From Caulobacter sp. Root1455 (GTDB lineage: Bacteria; Pseudomonadota; Alphaproteobacteria; Caulobacterales; Caulobacteraceae), in NCBI RefSeq assembly GCF_001426905.1, contig NZ_LMFQ01000021.1:297558-361557 (forward strand): 64,000 nt of DNA, written 5' to 3'. The position numbers were made by a program, and so were the translations under genes. Of the stretch, positions 15,894 to 24,284 are shown piece after piece. The notes beneath the pieces were generated by a model. It saw nothing but the letters and a program-made list of their open reading frames with translations. It made no database searches and was not told where the DNA came from. Each line of letters opens with the position of its first letter. The first letter of the stretch is position 1.

Positions 15894-15949
15894 AGCGCCG
15901 TCTAGGCGCACAAGTTGGCGTTCTGACGCATCAGGGGGAAAAACTCACC

Positions 15950-18157
15950 ATGAACCGGCGCAAAATGATGACGAGCGCGGCCGCTGTCATTACGTCGGTG
16001 TCGGTGATCCCCCCCGAGAACGCCTTATCCGAGAGCATGATGCCAGAGTCTCCCCCGCCTGTCGCGCCAGTCGCTCAGAAGATCCCCAAACGCACCGAGC
16101 AGTTGGGCCGCGTCCGCGTCGACGACTACGCCTGGATGAAGGACGACAACTGGCAGAAGGTCCTGCGCGATCCGACCTTGATCAAGCCGGAGGTCAAGGA
16201 CCACCTGACCGCCGAGAACGCCTATGTGAAGGCCATGCTGGCCTCGACCGAAGGCCTGCAGGCGGCGATGTTCGAGGAGATGAAGGGCCGCATCAAGGAG
16301 GACGACGCCTCCGTCCCCGTCCCCGACGGCCCGTTCGAATACTATTCGCGCTTCAACATCGGCGGTCAGCACCCGATCTTCGCGCGCCGGCCGAAGGGCC
16401 AAGGGGGCGCCAAGGCGGACGGCGAGGAGATCCTGCTCGACTGCGACGCCCTGGCCAAGGGCAAGGCCTACAGCCAGGTCAGCGCCGCCGACCACAGCCC
16501 CGACCACAAGCTGTTCGCCTACGCCGAGGACGCCCAGGGGTCGGAGGTCCACCACATCTATGTGAAGGACCTGGCCACCGGCGAGGTCCTGAAGGAGCCC
16601 GTCGAGAGCAGCACCGGCGACTTCGCTTGGTCGCCCGACTCCCAATGGCTGTTCTGGACCCACCGCGACGACAACGGCCGATCGGACAAGATCTACCGGC
16701 GCCCCGCGCGGGGCGGGCTGAAGGACGACGTGCTGGTCTATGACGAGCCGGACGAAGGCTTCTTCGTCAGCGTCGGCACGACCGGTTCGGACGCCTTCAT
16801 CACCATCAGCGCCGGCGACCACGAGACGTCCGAGGCCCTGCTGATCCCGGCCTCGGACCCCACCGCCGAACCGACCGTGGTCGAGCCGCGCACCGTGGGC
16901 CTGCGCTATTTTATCGAGCACTGGGACGGCCGCTTCGTCATCCTGACCAACGCCGACGGGGCCATCGACTTCAAGCTGGTCGAAGCGCCGATCGCCACGC
17001 CCGGCCGCGCCCACTGGAAGGACTTCGTCCCGCACAAGCCCGGTCACTTCATCACGGGTCTGGCCGCCTACAAGAATCACCTGGTCCGCGTCGAGCGGGT
17101 CAACGCCAACACCCGCATCGTCATCACCGACCGCGCCACCAAGGCCGAGAAGCCGATCGTCATAGACGAGGAGGCCTATGTGTTGGGCCTGGAAGACGGC
17201 TACGAGTTCGACACCCCGGTGATGCGCTATGTCTACCAGTCGCCGACCACGCCCCGGCAGTGGTTCGACTACGACATGGCCACCGGCGAGAAGGTCCTGC
17301 GCAAGACCCAGGAGATCCCCTCGGGCCACGACCCGGCCGCCTATGTCACCCGGCGGCTCTACGCCGAGGCCCCCGACGGCGCGCAGGTTCCGATCACCGT
17401 GCTGATGAAGAAGGGCGTGGCTCTGGACGGCCAGGCGCCGCTGCTGCTGTACGGCTACGGCAGCTACGGCATGTCGATGGATCCGTCGTTCTCGATCCGC
17501 AACCTTAGCCTGGTCGACCGCGGCTGGATCTGGGCGACGGCCCATATCCGCGGCGGTTCGGAGAAGGGCTACGGCTGGTTCCTGGACGGCCGCAAGGACA
17601 AGAAGAAGAACACGTTCACCGACTTCATCGCCTGCGCCGAGCACCTGCACGCGGCCGGCTACGGCGCGGCGGGCCGCACGGTGGCCTATGGCGGCTCGGC
17701 CGGCGGCATGCTGATGGGGGCGATCACCAACCTGCGGCCCGACCTGTGGTCCGGGATCATCGGGGCGGTGCCGTTCGTCGACGTGCTCAACACCATGAGC
17801 GACACCTCCCTGCCCCTGACCCCGCCGGAATGGCCCGAATGGGGCAATCCGTTGGAGGACAAGGACGCCTACGACTACATCGCCAGCTATTCGCCGTACG
17901 ACAACGTCACGGCCAAGCCCTATCCGGCCGTGCTGGCGACCGGCGGCCTGTCGGACCCGCGCGTCACCTACTGGGAGCCGGAGAAATGGACGGCCCGGCT
18001 GCGCGAACACACGACCAGCGGCGCCCCGATCCTGCTCAAGATCAACATGGAAGCCGGCCACGGCGGGGCTTCGGGACGGTTCGACTTCCTCAAGGAGATC
18101 GCCTTGGACTATGCGTTCGCCGTGTGGGCGGTCGACAAGGGATGGGCCAAGGCGTGA
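15950..18157 (+). CDS. ptrB: Oligopeptidase B (S9A prolyl oligopeptidase family), with signal-like N terminus
   Basis: 735 residues. After a basic, hydrophobic N terminus (MNRRKMMTSAAAVITSVSVI) comes the oligopeptidase B opening RVDDYAWMKDDNWQKVL (about 56-72), then a seven-bladed propeller. The catalytic domain has Ser583 (AYGGSAGG), Asp669 (GGLSDPRV) and His704 (EAGHGG), plus the GSYG and HIRGGSEKGYGW segments. The family cleaves short peptides after Arg/Lys. The ATG at 15950 has GGGGGA upstream; the longer in-frame opening has no family match. E. coli PtrB is cytoplasmic, so the N-terminal export-like segment here is notable. Confidence 0.92.
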   Translation: MNRRKMMTSAAAVITSVSVIPPENALSESMMPESPPPVAPVAQKIPKRTEQLGRVRVDDYAWMKDDNWQKVLRDPTLIKPEVKDHLTAENAYVKAMLASTEGLQAAMFEEMKGRIKEDDASVPVPDGPFEYYSRFNIGGQHPIFARRPKGQGGAKADGEEILLDCDALAKGKAYSQVSAADHSPDHKLFAYAEDAQGSEVHHIYVKDLATGEVLKEPVESSTGDFAWSPDSQWLFWTHRDDNGRSDKIYRRPARGGLKDDVLVYDEPDEGFFVSVGTTGSDAFITISAGDHETSEALLIPASDPTAEPTVVEPRTVGLRYFIEHWDGRFVILTNADGAIDFKLVEAPIATPGRAHWKDFVPHKPGHFITGLAAYKNHLVRVERVNANTRIVITDRATKAEKPIVIDEEAYVLGLEDGYEFDTPVMRYVYQSPTTPRQWFDYDMATGEKVLRKTQEIPSGHDPAAYVTRRLYAEAPDGAQVPITVLMKKGVALDGQAPLLLYGYGSYGMSMDPSFSIRNLSLVDRGWIWATAHIRGGSEKGYGWFLDGRKDKKKNTFTDFIACAEHLHAAGYGAAGRTVAYGGSAGGMLMGAITNLRPDLWSGIIGAVPFVDVLNTMSDTSLPLTPPEWPEWGNPLEDKDAYDYIASYSPYDNVTAKPYPAVLATGGLSDPRVTYWEPEKWTARLREHTTSGAPILLKINMEAGHGGASGRFDFLKEIALDYAFAVWAVDKGWAKA

Positions 18158-18181
18158 TGGGTGTGGCGTTGAAGAACAAGG

Positions 18182-18292
18182 CCCTCCCCCTGTGGGGGAG
18201 GCGGCGCGCAGCGCCGGTGGGGGGATACGTCGGGCGTTCGATCACTCCCCCCTCCGTCGGCTGCGCCGACACCTCCCCCATGGGGGGAGGAC
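18182..18292. repeat. Family C intergenic palindromic repeat, copy 1 (contributes an RBS)
   Basis: CCTCCCCCTGTGGGGGAGG at 18183 pairs with the right part containing CCTCCCCCATGGGGGGAGG, ending near 18291. A GTCGGCTGCGCCGAC hairpin lies within. Its right end supplies the GGGGGGAGG that precedes the ATG at 18297. A second copy is at 24142. Confidence 0.88.
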
Positions 18293-18296
18293 TTTG

Positions 18297-18848
18297 ATGA
18301 GCGTCACCATCCGCCCCTCCACCGACAAGGACCTGGTGGCGATCACCGCCATCTACGGCTGGAACGTCCTCAACGGCCTCGGCACCTTCGAGGAGGTCCC
18401 GCCGGACGAGGCCGAAATGGGCCGCCGCCGCGCGGCCTTCCTGGCCAAGGGTCTGCCCTATCTGGTCGCCGAGCAGGACGGGGTGGTGCTGGGCTACGCC
18501 TATGCCGGCCCGTTCCGCCTGCGCGCCGCCTATCGCTACACGGTCGAGGACAGCGTCTATGTCGGCCCCGACGCCGTGGGCAAGGGCGTGGGCAAGGCGC
18601 TGCTGTCGGCCGTGATCGAGATCTGCGAGGCCCAGGGCCTGCGCCAGATGTGCGCGGTGATCGGCGACAGCGGCAACGCCGCCTCGATCGGCCTGCACAC
18701 GGCGCTGGGCTTCGAGCAGAAGGGCGTTTTCCCCGACATGGGCTACAAGTTCGGCCGCTGGGTGGATCTGGTCTGGATGCAGCGCCCGCTGAACGGCGGC
18801 GGTTCGCGCGAACCGGACGCGCCGGGGATGGAGTTGCGCGGCGTCTAG
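18297..18848 (+). CDS. GNAT N-acetyltransferase, phosphinothricin/amino acid acetyltransferase type
   Basis: 183 residues with a complete GNAT fold. The opening IRPSTDKDLVAITAIYGWNVLNGLGTFEE is characteristic of the Pat/Bar/MnaT group, followed by the beta-4 strand GYAYAGPFRLRAAYRYTVEDSVYV. The acetyl-CoA pyrophosphate loop is GKGVGKALLSAVI, and GNAASIGLHTALGFE completes motif B. These enzymes acetylate glufosinate, methionine sulfone or free amino acids; the natural substrate here is unknown. Its Shine-Dalgarno sequence is the right end of the preceding repeat element. Confidence 0.9.
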   Translation: MSVTIRPSTDKDLVAITAIYGWNVLNGLGTFEEVPPDEAEMGRRRAAFLAKGLPYLVAEQDGVVLGYAYAGPFRLRAAYRYTVEDSVYVGPDAVGKGVGKALLSAVIEICEAQGLRQMCAVIGDSGNAASIGLHTALGFEQKGVFPDMGYKFGRWVDLVWMQRPLNGGGSREPDAPGMELRGV

Positions 18849-18904
18849 AAAGATGACGGCGATGCAACTTGCCCCGCCGTCCTCGCCTGCCTAGGGTCCC
18901 CGTC

Positions 18905-19255
18905 ATGCGCGGCCTTCGCACCCTGATGCTGATCCTGCTGGCGGCGGTGTTCGCCGTCGGCGGACCGCTGCGCGCCCTGCCCGCCCAGGCCGGGACCGTC
19001 CCGCCCTGCCACGAGACAGCGGCGGGCATGGACGAAATGGCGGGCATGACCCACGACAAGGCCCCGCCCCACAAGTCCAAACCCGACGCCCTGGCCATGA
19101 GCTGCTGCGCCGGCTGCCTGCCCGCCGCCGCCCGCGACATCGCCCCGGCCGCGACGCGGGGCGCGACCGTCCGCATCGCCTTCGCCCCACTCAGCCAAGC
19201 CGTCGACGGCCTGAGCCCGGCGCCGGAACACGGCCCTCCCAGACCCCTCGCCTGA
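18905..19255 (+). CDS. Small exported Cys/His/Met-rich protein, DUF2946-like
   Basis: 116 residues from the ATG at 18905 (an in-frame ATG at 18869 gives a Pro/Arg-rich tail unlike a signal). A signal peptide is clear: MRGLRTLMLILLAAVFAVGG, with cleavage near ALPAQA. The mature protein has likely copper-type ligands: PCHETAAGMDEMAGMTHDK and MSCCAGC. The Cys cluster plus position before an outer-membrane protein recall DUF2946/CopL-like proteins of copper or cobalt operons. Function is inferred only from ligand content and neighbourhood. Confidence 0.65.
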   Translation: MRGLRTLMLILLAAVFAVGGPLRALPAQAGTVPPCHETAAGMDEMAGMTHDKAPPHKSKPDALAMSCCAGCLPAAARDIAPAATRGATVRIAFAPLSQAVDGLSPAPEHGPPRPLA

Positions 19256-19314
19256 AGCCTTCCGCGCGGCCGCCGCGTGGATCATTGTTTCCTTGCTTCA
19301 GAAAGGTCGGTCCG

Positions 19315-20649
19315 ATGACCACCAAGATCACTCGCGCTTGGCTGCTGGCCAGCGCCGCCGTCGCGGCGAGCCTATGCCTGGCCGCCCCTGCCCAGGCCCA
19401 GGACCATGCCGGCCATGACATGGACCGGATGTCCGACGCACAGATGACGGACGCCGAAATGGCGACCATGGCCGTCGACGCCGAAACCATGGGTGCTTCC
19501 ACGCCCATGCGCAGCCCGCTGGGCGCCTATCGCATGCAACGCGACGCCTCCGGCACCAGCTGGCAGCCCGACGCCTCGCCGATGGACGGCGTCATGGTCC
19601 ACAAGGGCGGCTGGATGCTGATGGGCCACGCCCTGTTCAACGGCGTGTACGACGACCAGGGCGGCCCGCGCGGCGACGACAAGGCGTTCCTGGCCGGCAT
19701 GGTCATGGGCATGGCCCAGCGCCCGCTCGGCGGCGGGACCCTCGGCTTCAAGGCCATGCTCAGCCCCGATCCCTTCATGGGCAAGAGCGGCTATCCGCTG
19801 TTGCTGGCCACCGGCGAGACGGCCGACGGCCAGACCCCGCTGGTCGACCGCCAGCACCCCCACGACCTCTTCATGGAGCTGGCGGCCAGCTACAGCCGTC
19901 CGCTGGGCGGCGGCTTCGACGGTTCCCTCTATGCCGGCCTGCCGGGCGAGCCGGCGTTCGGGCCGCCGGCCTTCATGCACCGCCAGGCGGCCATGGACAG
20001 CCCGGAGGCCCCGATCACTCACCATTGGTTCGACTCGACCCACATCACCTTCGGCGTGGTGACGGCCGGGGTGTCGCGCCAGACCTGGAAGGTCGAGGCC
20101 AGCGCCTTCCGCGGCCGCGAGCCGGACCAGAACCGCTACGACATCGAGACCGGCCGGCTGGACAGCGTCGCGACCCGCGTCTCGTGGAACCCGACGCCGA
20201 ACTGGGCCCTGCAGGCCAGCTGGACGCGGATCAACAGTCCCGAGGCCCTGGAGCCCGGCGATGACGAGGCCCGCACCTCGCTCAGCGCCCTCTACGCCCG
20301 TCCGTTCGGGAACGGCGGCTCGCTCAGCGCCACCCTGGCCTGGGCCCGCAAGGACCGCATCCCCGGCGACGCCCTGCAGGCCTGGCTGTTCGAAGGCGCC
20401 GTGAAGCCCGACCCGCACTGGACCGTGTTCACCCGCGCCGAGCAGGTCGAGCAGGACGAACTGGCCGGCCATCACGGCGGCGCGGCGACCGTGCGCAAGC
20501 TGTCGGTGGGCGCGATCTACGACGTGCCGCTGTCGGACACCGTCAAGCTCGGCTTCGGCGGCCTGGCCAGCGCCTTCGACGCCCCCGCCGCGCTCGGCTA
20601 CGACGATCCGACCGGCGGCATGGCGTTCGTGCGGCTGAAGATCGGCTAG
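19315..20649 (+). CDS. Predicted outer-membrane beta-barrel protein linked to copper handling
   Basis: 444 residues. The signal peptide runs to about APAQAQ (residue 30). A His/Met/Asp-rich segment DHAGHDMDRMSDAQMTDAEM follows, which could bind copper. The rest has alternating aromatic/polar strands with many Gly and Trp (for example PTPNWALQASWTRIN, GGSLSATLAWARKD) and ends in an aromatic-poor strand FVRLKIG. AAGG precedes the ATG, 60 nt after the small Cys-rich gene. Proteins of this type occur beside CopA/CopB homologues in alphaproteobacteria, but neither is present here, so the link is inferred. Confidence 0.6.
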   Translation: MTTKITRAWLLASAAVAASLCLAAPAQAQDHAGHDMDRMSDAQMTDAEMATMAVDAETMGASTPMRSPLGAYRMQRDASGTSWQPDASPMDGVMVHKGGWMLMGHALFNGVYDDQGGPRGDDKAFLAGMVMGMAQRPLGGGTLGFKAMLSPDPFMGKSGYPLLLATGETADGQTPLVDRQHPHDLFMELAASYSRPLGGGFDGSLYAGLPGEPAFGPPAFMHRQAAMDSPEAPITHHWFDSTHITFGVVTAGVSRQTWKVEASAFRGREPDQNRYDIETGRLDSVATRVSWNPTPNWALQASWTRINSPEALEPGDDEARTSLSALYARPFGNGGSLSATLAWARKDRIPGDALQAWLFEGAVKPDPHWTVFTRAEQVEQDELAGHHGGAATVRKLSVGAIYDVPLSDTVKLGFGGLASAFDAPAALGYDDPTGGMAFVRLKIG

Positions 20650-20721
20650 CGCTCTTTGTCTTGACGCGCCTTCTTCACGCGAACCGGTTCCCGCTTCGCT
20701 CGAAGGCGACCTGGCCAAAGA

Positions 20722-20751
20722 AAAACCCCCGCCGTCGCCGGCGGGGGTTTT
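20722..20751. terminator. Bidirectional hairpin terminator
   Basis: A perfect 13-bp stem (AAAACCCCCGCCG and its complement) around TCGC, with A and T tracts at either side. It serves the outer-membrane protein gene on the plus strand and mucR on the minus strand. Confidence 0.9.
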
Positions 20752-20779
20752 GCATTTCCAAACCTCCTAAGAGGTCGGA

Positions 20780-21208
20780 TCAGCCCTTGCGGCCGCGCGG
20801 GGCCTTGGCCTTCCGGCCGCCTTGACCCAGGCCCAGGGCCTTGGCCATGGCCGAGCGCGCTTCGCTATAGGCCGGGGCGGTGGTCGGATAGTCGTTCGGC
20901 AGACCCCACTTGGCCTTGTATTCGGCCACGGTCATGCCGTGCGTGGTCAGGTGGCGCTTCAGCGTCTTATAAGGCTTGCCGTCTTCGAAGCTGATCAGGG
21001 CGTCAGGCGTAATGCTGCGACGGATCTGAGCCGGCGTAGCCTTCGTAACCGTTTCCACGGGAGCCGCTTCAGGAGAACCAATACCAGCCAGAGCATCGTG
21101 AGTCGCTCGGATCAGGGCCGGCAAATCGGAAACCGACGTGCTGTTATTGGCCACGTAATTGGCGACGATCTCGGCAGTGAGCTCGATCAGGGTAGCCTTG
21201 TCTTCCAC
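20780..21208 (-). CDS. mucR: MucR/Ros-family transcriptional regulator
   Basis: 142 residues from a GTG at 21208 with GGAG 8 nt upstream; the in-frame ATG at 21325 would add an unrelated tail. It has the MucR opening EDKATLIELTAEIVANYVANN and the Ros/MucR DNA-binding core (DGKPYKTLKRHLTTHGMTVAEYKAKWGLPNDYP). The His86/His90 pair is present, but the two Cys of the Ros zinc finger are replaced by Ser73 and Asp76. Caulobacter MucR proteins act with SciP in cell-cycle control of ctrA and flagellar genes. A basic tail (GRKAKAPRGRKG) ends the protein. A bidirectional terminator follows. Confidence 0.92.
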   Translation of the reverse strand: MEDKATLIELTAEIVANYVANNSTSVSDLPALIRATHDALAGIGSPEAAPVETVTKATPAQIRRSITPDALISFEDGKPYKTLKRHLTTHGMTVAEYKAKWGLPNDYPTTAPAYSEARSAMAKALGLGQGGRKAKAPRGRKG

Positions 21209-21796
21209 GAGGGTGTCTCCGGTGGGTACTTGACTTGGAAATACACCCGCCCTGTCGAAATACAAGTACTCAATCCGGGTAATCGTGCTTGCCAAGCCCT
21301 TAAGGCAAGCGAATCTTGAGAACAACGACGAGAAAATCGCCTCGCGTCTAAACCATAAGAAGCGGTCAAGGCCTCGTTAGCCGGTCGCTGAGCAGCCCTT
21401 TCAGACCGATGTTGCTCGAACAAAAGTTTCAACGTCGCAATGATTCGTGGCGTCGGCAGATCAGGCAAAGATCAGCTTTCTTCCAATGGCGCGCCTTGTC
21501 GAAGCTGGGCCTTGCCCTTGAAACACAAAGACTTGTCGCCGCCGAGCCGACTTGAGCGACGATATGTGATCACAGACGCCGTCTAGGTTTTCAAAGGCCA
21601 AGTCGCGCCGCCGGATGCTGGAAGACTTCAAGACGCCAAACCGCGCGCGCCTCAGCTCGGCGAGCCCGCCGGCGGTCGAATCTCAGGCGTGAGACGCACG
21701 GGCTAATTTCTGTGGAAAACTGCGATTCAGCGTCAGGCCGCGGCGCGACGACCCGGAGGCCGCCGAAGCGGAAGCTGATTTAGAGGAAGAAGAGAG
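21209..21796. other. Gene-free region upstream of mucR
   Basis: 588 bases, less G+C-rich near 21210-21340, where the mucR promoter must lie. The only sizeable reading frame (minus strand, 21187-21468) overlaps the mucR start, has no ribosome-binding site and no family-like content. I see no RNA gene or repeat in the remainder. Confidence 0.6.
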
Positions 21797-21870
21797 TGGC
21801 TGGGGAACTAGGACTCGAACCTAGAATGACGGTACCAAAAACCGCAGTGTTACCATTACACCATTCCCCA
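21797..21870 (-). tRNA. tRNA-Gln (UUG)
   Basis: On the minus strand the acceptor pair TGGGGAA/TTCCCCA, a T-arm with GGTTCGAGTCC, and the anticodon loop TTTTGGT (anticodon TTG) form a complete cloverleaf of 74 nt. The CCA end is encoded. Confidence 0.96.
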
Positions 21871-22020
21871 GCAGGAACGGCGAGACCCTCGGGGCCCGGC
21901 GAGGCGGTGGAGATAGCGCAGGAGTCGGACGGATGCAACGTCGCTTTGAACTTCTTTTTTCGAGGTGATTTTTGTCGCTTGCGAGACCGTCGAGGCCTGT
22001 CTATAAGCCGCCCTCCAAGT

Positions 22021-22097
22021 CGGAGTGTGGCTCAGTCTGGTAGAGCACTGCGTTCGGGACGCAGGGGTCGCAGGTTCAAATCCTGCCACTCCGACCA
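22021..22097 (+). tRNA. tRNA-Pro (CGG)
   Basis: Acceptor CGGAGTG pairs with CACTCCG. The anticodon loop is TTCGGGA (anticodon CGG), the T-arm reads GGTTCAAATCC, and CCA is encoded. Full length is 77 nt. Confidence 0.96.
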
Positions 22098-22275
22098 TTA
22101 TTTTCCCGAGATTTCCAAACATACAGCCTGGCGGCGCCGCCCCTCGCGGTGTCGCTCGAGCCGCGCCAGCGTGGGGGTCATGTTCGATCCCGGAACGCTA
22201 GGTTGCGCGCTGTTCATTTGACCGCCGCGCCAGGGTCGCTACTAGCTTGCGCGACAATAGGCAGCAGGACGTCCG

Positions 22276-24063
22276 ATGAAGCAGTTTCTCATGACCGTGG
22301 CCGGCGTTTTCGTCGGCTTGGTGTTGTTCCTTGTCGGCGTCCCCTTCCTTCTGATCGTCATGGCGGCCGGCGCGGCCCGCCCCGCCCCGGTTCCTGCCCA
22401 CACCGTGCTGCAGCTGGATCTTCGCGGCGGCCTTTCCGATCAGGATTCGCAGAACCCGTTCGCGGCCTTCGGCGGCGGGGGCGGCCAGTCGGTGATGTCG
22501 ATCATCGAGACGCTGCGCCGCGCCGAAACCGACGACAAGGTCAAGGCGGTGCTGGTGCGCCTGCCCGAGGGCGGCATGGCCCCGGCCTCGGCCGACGAGC
22601 TGCGCCTGGCCTTCAAGCACTTCCGCACGGTCGGCAAGAAGCCGATCTTCGCCCACAGCCAGGGCCTCTATCCTTCGGGCCTGGTCACCTCGACCTACAT
22701 GCTCGGCGCGGCGGCCAGCGAGTTCTGGATGCAGCCCGACAGCTCGCTGCAGGCGACGGGCGCGTCCAGCGAGGAGATGTTCTTCAAGCGCTTCTTCGAC
22801 AAGTACGACGTCAAGGCCGACTACGAGCAGCGCTACGAGTACAAGAACGCGGTCAATCCCTACCTCTATAGCGACTACACGCCGGCCCACCGGGAATCGA
22901 CGCTGTCGTGGATGGGCTCGGTCTACACCACGGCCCTGACGACGGCCGCCCAGGACCGCAAGGTCGATCCGGCCGCCCTGATCAGGACGATCGAAGCCGG
23001 CCCCTACAGCGCCGAGGAGGCCAAGGCCAAGGGCCTGATCGACCGCGTCGGCCAGGTCAAGGAGGCCCAGGACGCCATGCTGTCGCGCGCCGGCAAGGGC
23101 GCCAAGCTGGTGGACTTCGACGACTACGTCTCGCGCGCCAAGCGTACGCCGCCCAAGGCCGGCCCGACCATCGCGGTCGTCTCGGCCGAGGGCGCGATCA
23201 TGACCGGCAGCGGCGAAGGCGGTTCGCCGTTCGGCGGCGACAGCACCATCTATTCCGACCAGGTGGCCAAGGCGCTGTACGACGCCATCGACGACAAGGA
23301 CGTCAAGGCGATCGTGTTCCGGGTTTCCTCGCCCGGCGGCTCGGACACGGCCTCGGAGCAGATCCTGGCCGCCGTGAAGGCCGCCAAGAAGGCCAACAAG
23401 CCGATCGTGGTCAGCATGGGCACCTACGCCGCCTCGGGCGGCTACTGGATCAGCTCGGGCGCTTCGGCGATCGTCGCCGAGCCCACCACCCTGACCGGCT
23501 CGATCGGCGTGTTCGGCGGCAAGTTCGCCCTGGGCGACGCCCTGGCGCGGTTCGGCGTCGACACCCGCCAGGTGCATGTGGGCGGCGACTATTCGGGCGC
23601 GTTCGGCACGAGCCAGGAGTTCACCCCCGACCAGCGGGCCAAGTTCGCCGCCTGGATGGACCGCATCTATGTCGGTTTCGTCGGCCGCGTGGCCGAAGGC
23701 CGCAAGCTGCCCGTCGAGCGCGTGCGCGAAATCGCCAAGGGCCGAGTCTGGACCGGCGTCCAGGCCAAGCAGCTGGGCCTGGTCGACGAGCTGGGCGGCT
23801 TCTACGAGGCCGTCGACAAGGCCAAGAGCCTGGCCGGGATCAAGGGCGAGGTGAAGCTCAAGAAGATCGGCGCCTCCAAGTCGCCGTTCGAGGCCCTGGA
23901 GAAGGCGCTGGGCGTCAGCGAGACCTCGATGCGCACCCTGGCCGCCTCGGCCTGGTTGCTGGGCGATCCGCGCTCGCAATCGATCCTGGACGAGATGGCC
24001 AAGGCCCGGCTGCGCTCGACCCCCAGCGGGGCCTCGGTGCTGGCCGAGACGCCGGTTCACTAG
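22276..24063 (+). CDS. sppA: Signal peptide peptidase SppA, 67K type
   Basis: 595 residues. One N-terminal membrane anchor (about 4-30) is followed by two tandem S49 domains. The general-base lysine Lys190 lies in the first domain (EYKNAVNPY), and nucleophile Ser387 in the second (TYAASGGYWISS), the arrangement of the long E. coli-type SppA. The substrate-binding segment VFRVSSPGGSDTASE precedes it. SppA digests cleaved signal peptides in the inner membrane. The gene follows the tRNA-Pro gene and ends in a good intrinsic terminator, so it is probably monocistronic. Confidence 0.95.
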   Translation: MKQFLMTVAGVFVGLVLFLVGVPFLLIVMAAGAARPAPVPAHTVLQLDLRGGLSDQDSQNPFAAFGGGGGQSVMSIIETLRRAETDDKVKAVLVRLPEGGMAPASADELRLAFKHFRTVGKKPIFAHSQGLYPSGLVTSTYMLGAAASEFWMQPDSSLQATGASSEEMFFKRFFDKYDVKADYEQRYEYKNAVNPYLYSDYTPAHRESTLSWMGSVYTTALTTAAQDRKVDPAALIRTIEAGPYSAEEAKAKGLIDRVGQVKEAQDAMLSRAGKGAKLVDFDDYVSRAKRTPPKAGPTIAVVSAEGAIMTGSGEGGSPFGGDSTIYSDQVAKALYDAIDDKDVKAIVFRVSSPGGSDTASEQILAAVKAAKKANKPIVVSMGTYAASGGYWISSGASAIVAEPTTLTGSIGVFGGKFALGDALARFGVDTRQVHVGGDYSGAFGTSQEFTPDQRAKFAAWMDRIYVGFVGRVAEGRKLPVERVREIAKGRVWTGVQAKQLGLVDELGGFYEAVDKAKSLAGIKGEVKLKKIGASKSPFEALEKALGVSETSMRTLAASAWLLGDPRSQSILDEMAKARLRSTPSGASVLAETPVH

Positions 24064-24088
24064 GCTCGGCTTTCGTTAGGCGAGGACC

Positions 24089-24122
24089 AAGGGCCGTCCG
24101 GGCGACCGGGCGGCCCTTTTTC
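24089..24122 (+). terminator. Intrinsic terminator of sppA
   Basis: A 13-bp stem with one G-U pair (AAGGGCCGTCCGG at 24089 against CCGGGCGGCCCTT) and a GCGA loop is followed by a T run, 26 nt after the sppA stop. Confidence 0.9.
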
Positions 24123-24141
24123 GTGCCCGGTCCCCAGGGAT

Positions 24142-24284
24142 CCAAGGCCCTCCCCCCATGGGGGGAGGCGGCCGGAGGCCGGTGGGGGGAGGTTTGGGGT
24201 CGCCGACATGGATCCGGCCATCGGCCGATCACTCCCCCCTCCGTCGGCTTCGCCGACACCTCCCCCACAGGGGGAGGGCCTTGG
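24142..24284. repeat. Family C intergenic palindromic repeat, copy 2
   Basis: Perfect 15-bp outer arms (CCAAGGCCCTCCCCC and its complement ending at 24284). The interior holds GGCGGCCGGAGGCCGGTGGGG and CCCCCTCCGTCGGCTTCGCC-type words shared with the copy at 18182. Confidence 0.88.

Noticed and set aside
16025-18061. 678-codon open frame antisense to oligopeptidase B
   Set aside because: High G+C removes stop codons from the opposite strand; the product is Gly/Val/Arg/Asp repeats with no family motif and the sense gene is certain.
21187-21468. 93-codon minus-strand frame upstream of mucR
   Set aside because: Overlaps the mucR start in another frame, lacks a ribosome-binding site and has mixed composition.
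21797-22097. tRNA genes as integration sites of a genomic island
   Set aside because: No integrase, no repeated tRNA 3' end and no change of gene content on either side.
22198-24060. 620-codon open frame antisense to sppA
   Set aside because: Shadow composition (Leu/Gly/Arg/Asp runs) and no ribosome-binding site; sppA is certain.
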